In this document: positions 34,601 to 43,995 of the stretch, piece by piece
How positions within the stretch are numbered: position 1 is the first letter of the stretch
Layout: each line of letters starts with the position of its first letter
Source of the DNA: Vagococcus vulneris
GTDB taxonomy: Bacteria; Bacillota; Bacilli; Lactobacillales; Vagococcaceae
Length of the DNA stretch: 47,765 nt
Direction: 5' to 3'
Assembly (NCBI RefSeq): GCF_003950515.1
Contig: NZ_NGJS01000016.1
Coordinates: 1 to 47,765 of the forward strand
Translations under genes and position numbers: made by a program
The notes under the pieces: model-generated
Seen by the model: the letters and a program-made list of their open reading frames with translations, nothing else
Database searches by the model: none
Told to the model about the DNA's origin: nothing

Positions 34601-34775
34601 CGAGGATTCTTTAGAAATGGCTATTGAGTCATTAGAAACAATTCGGGGACAAGGTCGTTTGATTGGTATAATCTCACATGTTCGCGAATTAAAAGAACGT
34701 ATTCCGCAACAGTTGCAAGTATCCGCTTCTCCTGAAGGTAAAAGTCAGGTAAAAGAGTTGTTAGAATTTGAATAG
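31629..34775 (+). CDS. sbcC: Exonuclease subunit SbcC (SMC/Rad50-type ATPase)
   Basis: A 1048-residue protein. The N-terminal half-ATPase has Walker A in ITGKTGAGKTT (about 32-42). Two long coiled coils (about 180-500 and 545-870) flank the zinc hook CPVC at Cys522/Cys525. The C-terminal half has the ABC signature LSGGESF (about 950-956) and Walker B with IDEGFGSLD (about 980-988). It pairs with SbcD. The start ATG at 31629 has GAGGGG at three to eight bases; the open frame overlapping sbcD by 35 bases is not needed. Length and layout are normal. Confidence 0.94.
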   Translation: MQPLQLTLKNFGPYEDSLIDFSDFYAQSLFLITGKTGAGKTTLFDGMTYALYGSTSGGLRQGKEMRSSFASPDKKTSVMFTFKHLNKKYELLREPEQEINKARGTGTKIQPASVCLTIFDSDGKEINQLTKEKDVGPFLSDLLQLNREQFLQIMMLPQGDFRRFLNADSNEKEKVLRKLFNTYIYQEIAENIKDKKKLLSIETEESRQESLVLLRQIAWDQEYLPIVETINDVRGYLDLYEEQTKRHRTIEKSLAAEINELELVYQDVGNRLNQGELINQRFEKLSVITEEKQKLSEQQSVIDSKKEVYQRLKKIGLLEPFYQSAVDKISEADRAFINIKRTAQDMEDLSAIVSLRKADVDRLNDQTAEIEEKQLRLQNIEKWLPLSLEKDSVLLKIAESKKREQSVITSLQQIDVAVNELNQELIENSAFLEKELFVSNQLNQCKQSRREVDNASLKLAALIELKKKKSEVIRQLEQLEREVQSSAEAIQKSRAELRIAKSESAIVQINRLRLDLLPGEPCPVCGALEHPADHAETEISMDSIIALEQRVADCETRLEHQNNQKNDLDNKVYSLKQQTEQLVETIEIQTVELQELVLAIFQIVIDPADWENRLSDERRTFNQKISECTELLEEINERKSRQVKLDEQHALLINRQTEQQQQLNIFKQQIAANRGGLSSLDSRLPQEELSTSDLQSEQIELVQQLNDWQSRVEKAQNKLQDSLEQLKVLEATKAESNRQWSELTKSAQKKQQLYLTKLSAEDLTEVEYLEQRKQLNQIDELEQIIQNYEREMYRIERQKSDLTAELRDKSPSDLTILTKELAEKKELLTAKQHQLTELVVMQKTNQQIIDKVIKLKDAANESLKKLQELTELSDVLNGDGLNKLSLERYVLQMYLEEILRLANVRLSTLSSGRYRFEINQEQGSYKKSTGLEMDIFDDYMGASRSVNTLSGGESFIAALSLSLALTEVIQQNAGGIQIEAMFIDEGFGSLDEDSLEMAIESLETIRGQGRLIGIISHVRELKERIPQQLQVSASPEGKSQVKELLEFE

Positions 34776-34786
34776 GACGTGATAGT

Positions 34787-37700
34787 ATGAAATGGTCCAT
34801 CCCTGAGAAAATTGTTGAAGAAGGCAGAGAATATGCAAAAGATGGACGTGTTGTATCAATTAGTAAAAATGAGGAGCAGCAAGTTTGGTATGCTGATGTC
34901 ATTGGCTCGGAAGTTTTTCACGTTGAATTGGACGGCACAGCTAAAGAAGAAGATAACTGTCAGTGTCAATATTGGCAGCAGCACGGCTTTTGCAAGCATA
35001 CCGTGGCTGTAGAGTTAGCATTAAGAGAAAAAGGACAAAATCGTTATATAAAGAAACAAGCTGGTGTAAAAAACACCTTTCAAACACCTTCATCTTCTGA
35101 TATTTTTGCTAAAAGTTTTGAACATGTTCAAGAGGCAGTTATTGATCGTATGCTACTTCAAAGTGATACATTAAAATTAGATTGGTCTTTAGAAGTTGTC
35201 GAAGCAATTTCACATCATCCAGAACAATCGGTGATTGGACTATCGGTTAAAATCGGCCACCGTACGGCGGGGAGTCGTACATATGTTGTAAAAAATATTA
35301 AGGACTTATTATGGTGTTATGAATTTAAAGGTATATTATTACTAAACGAGCATCATTTTTCTGTTAGTGATAATTCTTTTTCCAAACGTGATAACCAGTT
35401 ATTGAATCGATTAGTAGAAATTTCACATAATCAAGACATGTTGACTAATACAACAGGTGTACAACAAAAGGGCAAATTGAATAAACGCTATTTAATTTTG
35501 GACAAAGAAGATGCTAAATTTTTTATAACTCAATTAATGATGGAAGAACGATTGTCATTAAATATGGGGGATGAGAAAAAGGATGTTTTGTATTTCAAGA
35601 CGAGCAATTTACCCATTGATCTGTATATATCGCCTGTTGGCTTAAATGACTATCAATTAAAAATTGTAGACCAGGTGGAACTGCATCTTGAAAAGTATCA
35701 ATGGGTGATTGCGCGTCATTCCATTTATGAGTTGACAAGCGAGCAATCTGAACGTTATCAATTACTGCGTCAACTGTTGAAAAGAATTCCAGAACCGACA
35801 ATGGTCTTTGATAAAGATAATGTCAGTAAACTATTTTCTTACATTTTGCCTAATTTAGAAAGTATTGCAACAATTCATATTTCAGATACATTAACATCTG
35901 AAATGATTCGTGTGCCACTGAAAACACATTTATTTATTGATAGCAAACGAGATCAGTTAAGTATTCGTGTAGACTTTATTTATGGTGATTTTATTTTTTC
36001 AAGTAATTCTGAGATAACCACTGACTTACCTGACCAAGGTCGGGTTGTCAGAAATCAAGTAAGTGAAACTCAAATTGAAAAACTTTTGGAACATTATGGG
36101 TACACACGGCGCGGGTTAGCCTTTATGAAAAATTTTCCAAAGGGCGATAGTTTGTATCGCTTCTTTCGCGAAGAAATTCCGATTCTAGAAAAATACGCTG
36201 TCGTAGAATTATCAGATGGCTTAAATCATTTATTTGTTGAACCGACAGAACATCAACCGAAAATCAGTATTCTTGATGAAGGATCTTGGTTAGATATTAA
36301 TTTTGATATTTCAAATATTGAAGATGATGAGGTAAATGATGTTTTAGTTAGTTTGATGAAGCATCAAGAATACCATCAGTTGAAGAGCGGTCAGTTAATT
36401 TTCTTAGATGAAGATCAATTTCAAGAGACGAGTCAGGTATTGCAAAAATTACGGCATGATATCAAAATTAAGAAAGGTAAGCTGACAGTACCAAAATATC
36501 GTGGGATTTTAGTCAACCAACTGGTCAGTGATAATGATGATGTAGAAACATCTAGTACCGTAAAGGAAATGGTTGGTTATCTTAGTCAGCCGGAAAATTT
36601 TCCTACAGCTGTTCCCAGTCAATTGAATGCTGCTTTGCGTGATTACCAAGAAATCGGCTTTAAATGGTTGAAAATGTTAAGTAAGTATCAATTTGGCGGA
36701 ATACTAGCGGATGACATGGGTTTAGGAAAAACACTGCAGTTGATCACTTATCTTTTGTCTGAAAAAGAGCAGGGCTTTTTAACACAGCCTAGTTTGATTG
36801 TGGCACCAGCTAGTCTGCTTTATAATTGGCAAAAAGAGTTAGCAAAATTTGCCCCGACACTAACGTCGAAAATTGTTACTGGTTCTAAGGAAGAGCGTAT
36901 AGCACTAACTAAAGAGTTAGGAAACGTCGATATTTTAATTACATCTTATACAACACTACGTCAGGATAGTGAGTTATACCAAGAAATTACCTTTCATAGT
37001 TTGGTGTTGGATGAGGCTCAGATGGTTAAAAATGCAGCAACCAAGACATTTCAAGCAATTGAGACCCTGCATGCAGTGCATAGATTTGCTTTAAGTGGTA
37101 CACCGATAGAAAATAAATTAGATGAATTATGGGCATTGTTCAAAATAGTGATGCCAGGTTTCTTTCCATCATTACGTCAATTTAAAAAATTACCAACAGA
37201 AACGATTGCAATGATGATTCAACCGTTTGTTCTACGGCGTGATAAGAAACAAGTTTTACAAGACTTGCCGGATAAAGTTGAAACTGATTTGTACAGTCAA
37301 TTAACAGAAGAACAAAAGAAAGTCTATTTGGCTTATTTACAGCAGATGCAGCAGCAAGTGTCGACAATGTCAGATTCAGAGCTGAGTCGCAACAAATTAA
37401 CTATTTTATCAGGTTTGACAAGATTACGACAAATTTGTTGTGATCCATCACTATTTTTAGAAGATTATGCTGGGGGGTCCGGCAAGTTGAATCAGACACT
37501 TGATTTAGTTCAGACAGCTAAAGCGAATGGTCGCCGGATTTTGTTGTTTTCACAATTCACTAGTATGTTGTCTATCTTAGAAAAGGAATTTGAAAAATTA
37601 GGAATTAATACATTTTATCTGCGTGGTAGCACACCAATTGCAAAAAGGCAAGAAATGGTAGACCGATTTAATCGTGGTGAAAATGATGTCTTTTTAATTT

Positions 37701-37999
37701 CACTTAAAGCTGGTGGAACGGGACTTAATTTGACAGGTGCTGATACGGTTATTTTGTATGATTTGTGGTGGAATCCGGCTGTTGAAGATCAAGCGACTGG
37801 TCGAGCTCATCGCATGGGACAAACAAGCAAAGTTGAAGTGTGGCGATTGATTTCTGAAGGAACCATCGAAGAAAAAATGCATCAATTACAAGAGTCTAAG
37901 AAAGAGCTATTTAATCAAGTAATGAATGCTGAAGATGTTAAGCCACTAGAGCAAATGACAGTGAGCGACTTACGTTTGATATTAGATATTGGTGAGTAA
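34787..37999 (+). CDS. SWIM zinc finger-containing SNF2 family DEAD/DEAH helicase
   Basis: A 1070-residue protein. The N-terminal SWIM zinc finger has CQCQYW (about 57-62) and CKH (68-70). A long middle region (about 120-600), the bacterial SNF2-associated domain, follows. The helicase core has Walker A DDMGLGKT (about 641), DEAQ box (about 740), SGTPIENKLDELWAL, and C-terminal motifs FSQFTSML, SLKAGGTGLNLTGAD and the QATGRAHRMGQ motif VI. Such proteins are ATP-driven DNA translocases; the target is unknown. It begins 11 bases after sbcC and probably belongs to that operon, suggesting a DNA repair role. GGACGTGAT precedes the ATG. Confidence 0.92.
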   Translation: MKWSIPEKIVEEGREYAKDGRVVSISKNEEQQVWYADVIGSEVFHVELDGTAKEEDNCQCQYWQQHGFCKHTVAVELALREKGQNRYIKKQAGVKNTFQTPSSSDIFAKSFEHVQEAVIDRMLLQSDTLKLDWSLEVVEAISHHPEQSVIGLSVKIGHRTAGSRTYVVKNIKDLLWCYEFKGILLLNEHHFSVSDNSFSKRDNQLLNRLVEISHNQDMLTNTTGVQQKGKLNKRYLILDKEDAKFFITQLMMEERLSLNMGDEKKDVLYFKTSNLPIDLYISPVGLNDYQLKIVDQVELHLEKYQWVIARHSIYELTSEQSERYQLLRQLLKRIPEPTMVFDKDNVSKLFSYILPNLESIATIHISDTLTSEMIRVPLKTHLFIDSKRDQLSIRVDFIYGDFIFSSNSEITTDLPDQGRVVRNQVSETQIEKLLEHYGYTRRGLAFMKNFPKGDSLYRFFREEIPILEKYAVVELSDGLNHLFVEPTEHQPKISILDEGSWLDINFDISNIEDDEVNDVLVSLMKHQEYHQLKSGQLIFLDEDQFQETSQVLQKLRHDIKIKKGKLTVPKYRGILVNQLVSDNDDVETSSTVKEMVGYLSQPENFPTAVPSQLNAALRDYQEIGFKWLKMLSKYQFGGILADDMGLGKTLQLITYLLSEKEQGFLTQPSLIVAPASLLYNWQKELAKFAPTLTSKIVTGSKEERIALTKELGNVDILITSYTTLRQDSELYQEITFHSLVLDEAQMVKNAATKTFQAIETLHAVHRFALSGTPIENKLDELWALFKIVMPGFFPSLRQFKKLPTETIAMMIQPFVLRRDKKQVLQDLPDKVETDLYSQLTEEQKKVYLAYLQQMQQQVSTMSDSELSRNKLTILSGLTRLRQICCDPSLFLEDYAGGSGKLNQTLDLVQTAKANGRRILLFSQFTSMLSILEKEFEKLGINTFYLRGSTPIAKRQEMVDRFNRGENDVFLISLKAGGTGLNLTGADTVILYDLWWNPAVEDQATGRAHRMGQTSKVEVWRLISEGTIEEKMHQLQESKKELFNQVMNAEDVKPLEQMTVSDLRLILDIGE

Positions 38000-38030
38000 A
38001 AAACAATCCAAATATTTGGATTGTTTTTTT
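37998..38030 (+). terminator. Terminator of the sbcD-sbcC-SNF2 operon
   Basis: Stem AAAAAACAATCCAAA/TTTGGATTGTTTTTT around a three-base centre, ending in a T-run. It begins at the stop codon. Confidence 0.92.
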
Positions 38031-38109
38031 ATTGAAAATATCCTAATTGAATATTTATTTACATTGTTATTAGTGATATGCTTAAAACCATACAAAAAGG
38101 AGTGATTGT

Positions 38110-38604
38110 ATGAAAATGATTAAAGAAAAACTGCCCCTATTAGCAGTTTTAATTGCGCTGTCTGTTGTATTGGGCATGATGATAAATGTGCCGATTCCCG
38201 GAAGTAATGGTTATTTTAATCTACTAGATGTGGGGATTTATACAACAGCACTTTTATTCGGTGGTCCTGCTGGATTGGTTGTTGGTGCTGTCAGCGGCTT
38301 GCTGTTAGATCTGCTTCTAGGTTATCCTCAATGGATGATTTTTTCATTTGTCATTCATGGTCTGCAAGGGTATATTGCAGGACAATGGACACAACAGAAG
38401 AGCTGGAGTACAAAAGTCGCAATATTGATTATCGCTTCATTTGTTATGGTATCTAGTTATTTTTTAGCAACTGGATTATTATATGGCTTTGGTGCCGCAA
38501 TTGTTTCATTAGTGGGTAATGTTTTTCAAGTGTCCGCAGGTGTGGCGGGAGCGTATCTGATGACGACTGCTTTAGCTAAAACAAAACATCAAGTCGGTAA
38601 TTAA
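38110..38604 (+). CDS. ECF transporter S component (PF07155-like)
   Basis: A 164-residue membrane protein with five or six hydrophobic segments. The block GGPAGLVVGAVSGLLLDLLLGYPQ (residues about 57-80), followed by FVIHGLQGYIAG (about 84-95), is typical of substrate-binding S units of energy-coupling-factor transporters for vitamins or their precursors (COG4720 group). The vitamin cannot be told. Shared EcfA/EcfT units must be elsewhere, since none is in the window. AAAAAGGAG lies before the ATG. I see no TPP, FMN or other riboswitch in the short 78-base leader. A gap of 84 bases separates it from asd. Confidence 0.8.
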   Translation: MKMIKEKLPLLAVLIALSVVLGMMINVPIPGSNGYFNLLDVGIYTTALLFGGPAGLVVGAVSGLLLDLLLGYPQWMIFSFVIHGLQGYIAGQWTQQKSWSTKVAILIIASFVMVSSYFLATGLLYGFGAAIVSLVGNVFQVSAGVAGAYLMTTALAKTKHQVGN

Positions 38605-38688
38605 TACTCAAAAGAAAAACTATTTGATATGTGCTAAAATAGGGACTATAAAAAATATCGGGAAATAAAAAAAGGAAGGTTGATATTA

Positions 38689-39759
38689 ATGAAAGAATAC
38701 GTTATTGCAATTGTTGGAGCTACTGGCGCTGTGGGACAAAAAATGACTGAATTATTAGCTGAAAGCAGTCTACCCATAAAAAATGTAAAATTTTTGGCTT
38801 CTAGCCGTTCGGCCGGGAAAAAAATAACCTTTAAAAATCAAGAGTATATAATTGACGAATTAGTACCTGATTCTTTTAAGGGTGTGGACATTGCACTATT
38901 TAGTGCAGGTGGTTCAATTTCAGAAAAATTTGCACCAGAAGCAGTTAAACGTGGAGCTGTTGTTATAGATAATACGAGTGCTTTTCGCATGACGAAAGAT
39001 GTGCCTTTGGTTGTTCCTGAGGTTAATGAAGCAGCACTAAAAACACACCAGGGAATTATAGCTAATCCAAATTGTTCAACTATTCAAATGATGGTTGCAC
39101 TAGAACCGATTCGCCGACAATTTGGGTTGAATCGAATTATTGTGTCGACATACCAAGCTGTCAGCGGCGCAGGGGCTCAAGCTGTCCGCGAAATGGAAAA
39201 TCAAGCAATTGCACAATTGACCGACTCCCAAATACCTATACCTGAAATACTTCCTTGCGGTGGAGACAAAAAACATTATCAATTAGCCTTTAATGTTTTA
39301 CCGCAAATTGATGTTTTTTCTGACCAAGGGTATACCTTTGAAGAGTGGAAAATGATTAACGAAACGAAAAAAATTATGTCAGATGACACGATTAAAATAT
39401 CTGCAACGTGTGTACGTGTGCCGGTTGTTACAGGACATTCTGAATCAATTTATATTGAAATAGATCAAGAAGATGTTAATACAGCTAGTATTAAATCAAT
39501 CTTAGAACAGGCTCCTGGTGTAACCTTGCAAGATGATCCAAATACGCAATTGTATCCTCAGCCTTTAGATTGTGTTGATCTACCTGATGTTTTTGTTGGT
39601 AGAATTAGAAAGGATATCGATGAAGTCAAAGGATTTCATTTGTGGGTTGTTTCGGATAACTTAATCAAAGGGGCGGCTTGGAATTCAATTCAAATTGCTG
39701 AAAGCCTTCATAGACTAGATTTAGCTGCTGTACCAGAAAATGATGGAAGGAGACATTAA
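38689..39759 (+). CDS. asd: Aspartate-semialdehyde dehydrogenase
   Basis: A 356-residue enzyme reducing aspartyl phosphate to aspartate semialdehyde, the branch point to lysine/diaminopimelate, threonine and methionine. The NADP loop is GATGAVGQKM (about 9-18), the active-site Cys129 lies in NPNCST and the base is the His of GHSESIYIE (about 250). The ATG at 38689 has GGAAGG upstream; the open frame adds only three codons. One base separates its stop from dapA, and the order asd-dapA-rnjB matches B. subtilis (where dapG intervenes). Confidence 0.95.
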   Translation: MKEYVIAIVGATGAVGQKMTELLAESSLPIKNVKFLASSRSAGKKITFKNQEYIIDELVPDSFKGVDIALFSAGGSISEKFAPEAVKRGAVVIDNTSAFRMTKDVPLVVPEVNEAALKTHQGIIANPNCSTIQMMVALEPIRRQFGLNRIIVSTYQAVSGAGAQAVREMENQAIAQLTDSQIPIPEILPCGGDKKHYQLAFNVLPQIDVFSDQGYTFEEWKMINETKKIMSDDTIKISATCVRVPVVTGHSESIYIEIDQEDVNTASIKSILEQAPGVTLQDDPNTQLYPQPLDCVDLPDVFVGRIRKDIDEVKGFHLWVVSDNLIKGAAWNSIQIAESLHRLDLAAVPENDGRRH

Positions 39760-39760
39760 G

Positions 39761-40657
39761 ATGAAACATTTAGCAGATGCATCAATCATTACTGCAATGG
39801 TGACACCTTTCGATAAAAATGGTACAGTAGCGTTAAACCGTGTTGGACCGTTAGTTGATTATTTAATTGGAAATGGAACAGAAGCATTAGTTGTGGCTGG
39901 AACGACCGGTGAAAGTCCTACGCTAGATCGTTCCGAAGAAATGTCATTGTTTAAGACTGTTATCGCACATGTTAATGGACGTATTCCGATTATTTGCGGC
40001 GTGGGTACAAATGATACAGCAGAAACCGTGACTTTTCTTAAAAAAGTCGCTAAACTGGAAGGTGTTAGTGCAGCACTTTGTGTTGTTCCGTATTATAATA
40101 AACCAAGTCAAGAAGGATTATACCAGCATTTTAAAACATTAGCAGAGGCTAGTAATTTACCTATAATGTTGTATAATGTTCCAGGACGCACTGGTATTTC
40201 AATGTCAGTAGCAACAACTCTACGCTTGGCACAGTTGCCGAATGTAATCGGTATAAAAGATTGTCAAGGATTAGAGGCAATATCTGAAATAGTTGAGCAT
40301 GCACCAGATGGATTTTTAGTTTATACTGGAGAGGATGCTTTAGCTATGCCAGCAAAAGTCATAGGAGCAACAGGAGTTATTTCAGTATCAAGTCATGTTG
40401 TTGGGTCAGAAATGTCCCATATGTTTCAAGCAATCAGTGTTGGTAACATTGAAAAAGCTGCTAAATATCATCGTCAGTTGATATCAGTTTACCAAGCAGT
40501 CTTTTCCTGCCCATCACCTGCACCGATTAAGGCTGTTTATAATCGTCAAGATTTATTTGTCGGAAACCCAAGACTGCCTCTAGTCGCTTGTACCGCTGAT
40601 GAAACTGAAGTAATTCTGACTAAAATAAAGGCGTTTAAAAAATTACAGAATGAATAA
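39761..40657 (+). CDS. dapA: 4-hydroxy-tetrahydrodipicolinate synthase
   Basis: A 298-residue TIM-barrel aldolase joining pyruvate and aspartate semialdehyde toward diaminopimelate and lysine. The Schiff-base Lys166 is in GIKDC, Tyr138 in YNVPGRTG and the phosphate-like loop GTTGESPTL (about 49-57). The ATG at 39761 has GGAAGGAG eight bases upstream. The frame reaches back into asd, but those codons hold the ribosome-binding site. Product of the preceding gene is its substrate. The other dap genes are not in the window. Confidence 0.96.
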   Translation: MKHLADASIITAMVTPFDKNGTVALNRVGPLVDYLIGNGTEALVVAGTTGESPTLDRSEEMSLFKTVIAHVNGRIPIICGVGTNDTAETVTFLKKVAKLEGVSAALCVVPYYNKPSQEGLYQHFKTLAEASNLPIMLYNVPGRTGISMSVATTLRLAQLPNVIGIKDCQGLEAISEIVEHAPDGFLVYTGEDALAMPAKVIGATGVISVSSHVVGSEMSHMFQAISVGNIEKAAKYHRQLISVYQAVFSCPSPAPIKAVYNRQDLFVGNPRLPLVACTADETEVILTKIKAFKKLQNE

Positions 40658-40674
40658 GTTGAGGTGAAACAGCA

Positions 40675-42348
40675 GTGAGTCAAATAAAAATATTGCCTCT
40701 AGGCGGTGTCAGAGAGAACGGAAAGAGTATATACGTCATCGAAGTAGGCGACGAAATATTTATTATGGACTGTGGATTAAAATATCCAGAAGATGAACAA
40801 TTAGGGATAGATATGGTTATTCCGGATTTTACGTATCTGATTGAGAACAAAGAACGCATAGCAGGTGTCTTTTTAAGCCATGGACATGCCGATGCAATCG
40901 GGGCGTTACCGTATTTACTTGAAAAAATAGATGTACCGGTATTTGGTACAGAATTAACAATTGAACTAGCTAAGTTAAATGTTAAAAACTATCCAAATAC
41001 AAAAGAATATAATGATTTTCACGTAATTAATGAATTAACAGAGATTGAATTTGCTAATGCAGTTATCAGTTTCTTCCGCACGACACATACTATTCCAGAG
41101 TCAGTTGGGATGGCTGTGAAAACAGAAGAAGGAACAATTGTGTATACGGGAGATTTTAAATTCGACCAAAGTGCAAGCGAATCATATCAAACAGATTTTG
41201 CTCGATTAGCTGAAATTGGTAAAGAGGGCGTACTAACTCTATTGAGTGATTCGACAAATGCAGAGAGTAATGCAATAGTAGCATCAGAAAATGAAACAGC
41301 TGATGAAATATATGAAACACTGCGTTATTGGGATGGTCGAATTATCGTAGCGAGTGTCGCCAGCAATATTCAACGGATACAACAAATCTTAAATGCCGCA
41401 CATAAGACATTTCGTCAAGTCGTTTTAACAGGTAAAGACATTGAACAGATTGTTAAAACAGCTATGCGTTTAGGCAAATTAGAAATGCCGAGCGATGATT
41501 TAATTATCACCGAGAAGGAAATGAAGAAAAAAAATCCAGATGAGATTTTAATTTTGGAAACTGGTCGTATGGGAGAACCACTGAAGTCGTTGCAAAAAAT
41601 GTCAAGCCGTCGTCATCGTTCGGTTAATATAACAGATGGTGATTTAGTATACATTACAACAACACCATCGAGTGCTATGGAAACAATGATGGCGAAAACA
41701 GAAGATATGGTGTATCGTGCTGGTGGAACAGTTAAGACAATCTCTGATAATATTCACGTGTCGGGACATGCAAATCAAAATGATTTGAAACTAATGATCA
41801 ATTTGATGAAGCCGACATACTTGGTGCCGATTCAAGGTGAGTATCGAGTATTGTCTGCTCACGCAGAATTAGCATATGAAGTGGGTATTCCCTATAAAAA
41901 TATCTTGATTACTGGTCGCGGAGATATTTTAGAGTTAGAAAAAGGTCGTTTGCGTATGACCGGTTCAGTTGATGCAAATAATGTATTAATTGATGGTCTT
42001 GGTGTCGGTGATGTTGGAAATATTGTGTTGCGTGACCGAAAATTATTATCAGATGATGGTATCTTTATCGTAGCTGTCACAATTAGTCGGCGTCAGAAGA
42101 AAATTATCTCTAGTCCACGTATAACATCGAGAGGTTTTGTTTATGTAAAAGCCAGCAATAATTTAATTGCGGAAAGTACAGATATTGTGGAAAAAGTAGT
42201 ACTTGCTAACTTAGACAAACAGGAATTTGATTGGGGCATCTTGAAACAAGAGATTCGTGATGATTTAAGTAAATACCTGTATGAACAGACAAAACGTAAA
42301 CCAGTTATTTTACCAGTTATCATGGAAGCCAGTCAAAAGAAAAAATAA
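40675..42348 (+). CDS. rnjB: Ribonuclease J2
   Basis: A 557-residue metallo-beta-lactamase/beta-CASP ribonuclease. The metal motif, HxHxDH in active members, reads HGHADA here (about 74-79), so the last His is missing. Other motifs are kept: THTIPES (about 140), TGDFKFD (about 158-164), SDSTNAE and the C-terminal HVSGHANQNDL (about 360-370). The changed site fits J2-type paralogues, which are weak nucleases that partner RNase J1. The start is a GTG with GAGGTG eight bases upstream. It follows dapA by 17 bases, as in Bacillus, and ends at a strong terminator. Confidence 0.9.
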   Translation: MSQIKILPLGGVRENGKSIYVIEVGDEIFIMDCGLKYPEDEQLGIDMVIPDFTYLIENKERIAGVFLSHGHADAIGALPYLLEKIDVPVFGTELTIELAKLNVKNYPNTKEYNDFHVINELTEIEFANAVISFFRTTHTIPESVGMAVKTEEGTIVYTGDFKFDQSASESYQTDFARLAEIGKEGVLTLLSDSTNAESNAIVASENETADEIYETLRYWDGRIIVASVASNIQRIQQILNAAHKTFRQVVLTGKDIEQIVKTAMRLGKLEMPSDDLIITEKEMKKKNPDEILILETGRMGEPLKSLQKMSSRRHRSVNITDGDLVYITTTPSSAMETMMAKTEDMVYRAGGTVKTISDNIHVSGHANQNDLKLMINLMKPTYLVPIQGEYRVLSAHAELAYEVGIPYKNILITGRGDILELEKGRLRMTGSVDANNVLIDGLGVGDVGNIVLRDRKLLSDDGIFIVAVTISRRQKKIISSPRITSRGFVYVKASNNLIAESTDIVEKVVLANLDKQEFDWGILKQEIRDDLSKYLYEQTKRKPVILPVIMEASQKKK

Positions 42349-42354
42349 AAATGT

Positions 42355-42394
42355 AAAACTATTAATTTGCCTCAGGCGAATTAATAGTTTTTTT
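42355..42394 (+). terminator. Terminator of asd-dapA-rnjB
   Basis: Stem AAACTATTAATT/AATTAATAGTTT with an 11-base loop, followed by a T-run. A TATAAT (42397-42402) follows at once and may belong to the next gene's promoter, though no -35 is clear. Confidence 0.88.
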
Positions 42395-42428
42395 AGTATA
42401 ATTGAAGTGAAAGATTAAGGAGGTACAT

Positions 42429-43865
42429 ATGGAAAGCAAACAAGTATCAAAAAAATATCGATGGTATATTTTAGTGGTTGTCGGGATGTTTACATTTATG
42501 TCTACGTTAGACGGTAGTATAGTTAATATTGCACTACCGACATTATCTCATGACTTAAGTGTGACTACCAATCAATCTGAATGGGTCGTGTCAATCTATC
42601 TAATGGCTGTTTGTTCATTCTTATTATTATTTGGAAAAATTAGTGACAGCTATGGTAAAGTCAAAATTTTCAAAATTGGTGCTTTTATTTTTATAATTGG
42701 TTCATTTCTGTGTGGAATTGCGAACACATTGCCTTTATTGCTTCTTGCACGTGTTGTACAGGCAATAGGAGCTAGCATGACAATGGCAACTAATAACGGA
42801 ATAATTACTGAAGCATTTCCTTTGTCTGAACGAGGACGTGCACTTGGTATGATTGGTTCGTTCGTTTCTTTAGGTGCCATTGCAGGCCCCGGAATTGGCG
42901 GTGTGATTCTATCTCATTTTCATTGGTCATATATTTTTTGGATTAATGTACCCATTGGTTTATTGACTATTTTAATCGGGTGGAGGTTACTACCGAAAAG
43001 TCAGATAGTTAAAAAGCGAGCAGATATTGATTTTTTTGGATTTATTCTATTTTCCTTATTTATTTCATTATTTTTCGGAGCTATTTTTATCGGTCAAGAA
43101 AAAGGCTTTAATCAGCCAAGTATTATTATTTCAGTGATTATTTCGATATGTGCGCTAATTGGTTTTATATTTTGGGAAAAACGACATAGTAATCCGTTGA
43201 TTCAATTAAAATTATTTAAAAATACGACTTTTACAATTAGTCTAATTTGTGCTGTTTTTATTTTTATTACTAATTTTTTCTCAAATGTCATTTTACCATT
43301 TTATTTGCAAAATATTCGTGGGATGGATCCAAAAACGGCTGGATTTTTAATGATGGTTTTCCCATTAATTATGGTAATTGGGGCACCTATCAGCGGGTAC
43401 TTGACAGATAAGACAGGACCGTACGTTATTACACTAGCCGGACTATTCATTGTGGCAGCTTCTCAGTTCTGTTTTATTTTTTTAACACCATCTTCACCGA
43501 TACCCGCGTTTATAGCTATTATGGGACTGGTTGGCGTCGGTAATGCTATGTTTACAGCTCCAAATAATACGATTATTATGTCGAGCGTGGATAACTCAGA
43601 TTTAGGAATTGCAGGAAGTCTTAACGCTCTGGCAAGAAATTTAGGAATGGTATTAGGAATATCGTTATCAACGACTATTTTGTATCAGTCAATGAGCTTA
43701 AAAGCCGGGAAAAAAATTCTAACAATTACTAGTCGAAATTCAGAAGTTTTTACGTTTGGTATGCACATCACGTATTTCTTTTCATTTATATTTTGTATGG
43801 TTGCACTCGGGTTAACCAGTTACCGTTTTATCAGGGGGCGTCAAATTAATTTAGAAAATAAATAA
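42429..43865 (+). CDS. MFS drug exporter, DHA2 family (14 TM, EmrB/QacA-type)
   Basis: A 478-residue membrane protein with 14 predicted helices. The motif D-like LDGSIVNIALP (about 27-37), motif A-like GKISDSYGKVKIF (about 69-81) and antiporter motif C, GAIAGPGIGG (about 149-158), identify a proton-driven drug exporter. Substrates are unknown. AAGGAGG lies directly before the ATG. No regulator of the TetR or MarR type is adjacent. It is followed by a 130-base gap without a clear terminator. Confidence 0.88.
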   Translation: MESKQVSKKYRWYILVVVGMFTFMSTLDGSIVNIALPTLSHDLSVTTNQSEWVVSIYLMAVCSFLLLFGKISDSYGKVKIFKIGAFIFIIGSFLCGIANTLPLLLLARVVQAIGASMTMATNNGIITEAFPLSERGRALGMIGSFVSLGAIAGPGIGGVILSHFHWSYIFWINVPIGLLTILIGWRLLPKSQIVKKRADIDFFGFILFSLFISLFFGAIFIGQEKGFNQPSIIISVIISICALIGFIFWEKRHSNPLIQLKLFKNTTFTISLICAVFIFITNFFSNVILPFYLQNIRGMDPKTAGFLMMVFPLIMVIGAPISGYLTDKTGPYVITLAGLFIVAASQFCFIFLTPSSPIPAFIAIMGLVGVGNAMFTAPNNTIIMSSVDNSDLGIAGSLNALARNLGMVLGISLSTTILYQSMSLKAGKKILTITSRNSEVFTFGMHITYFFSFIFCMVALGLTSYRFIRGRQINLENK

Positions 43866-43995
43866 ATCTGTTATAGTTAAAGAAATATCTTTTTTATCCT
43901 ATTCATGGTAAAATTTTAATTGAATATTTGAGTATACTGTAACAGTTATATTAATTAAAATAGTACAGTTGCTTCAATGGATAGGAGAATATAAG

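Noticed and set aside
38031-38109. Riboswitch in front of the ECF S component
   Set aside because: The leader is only about 78 bases and shows none of the conserved cores of TPP, FMN or other vitamin riboswitches.
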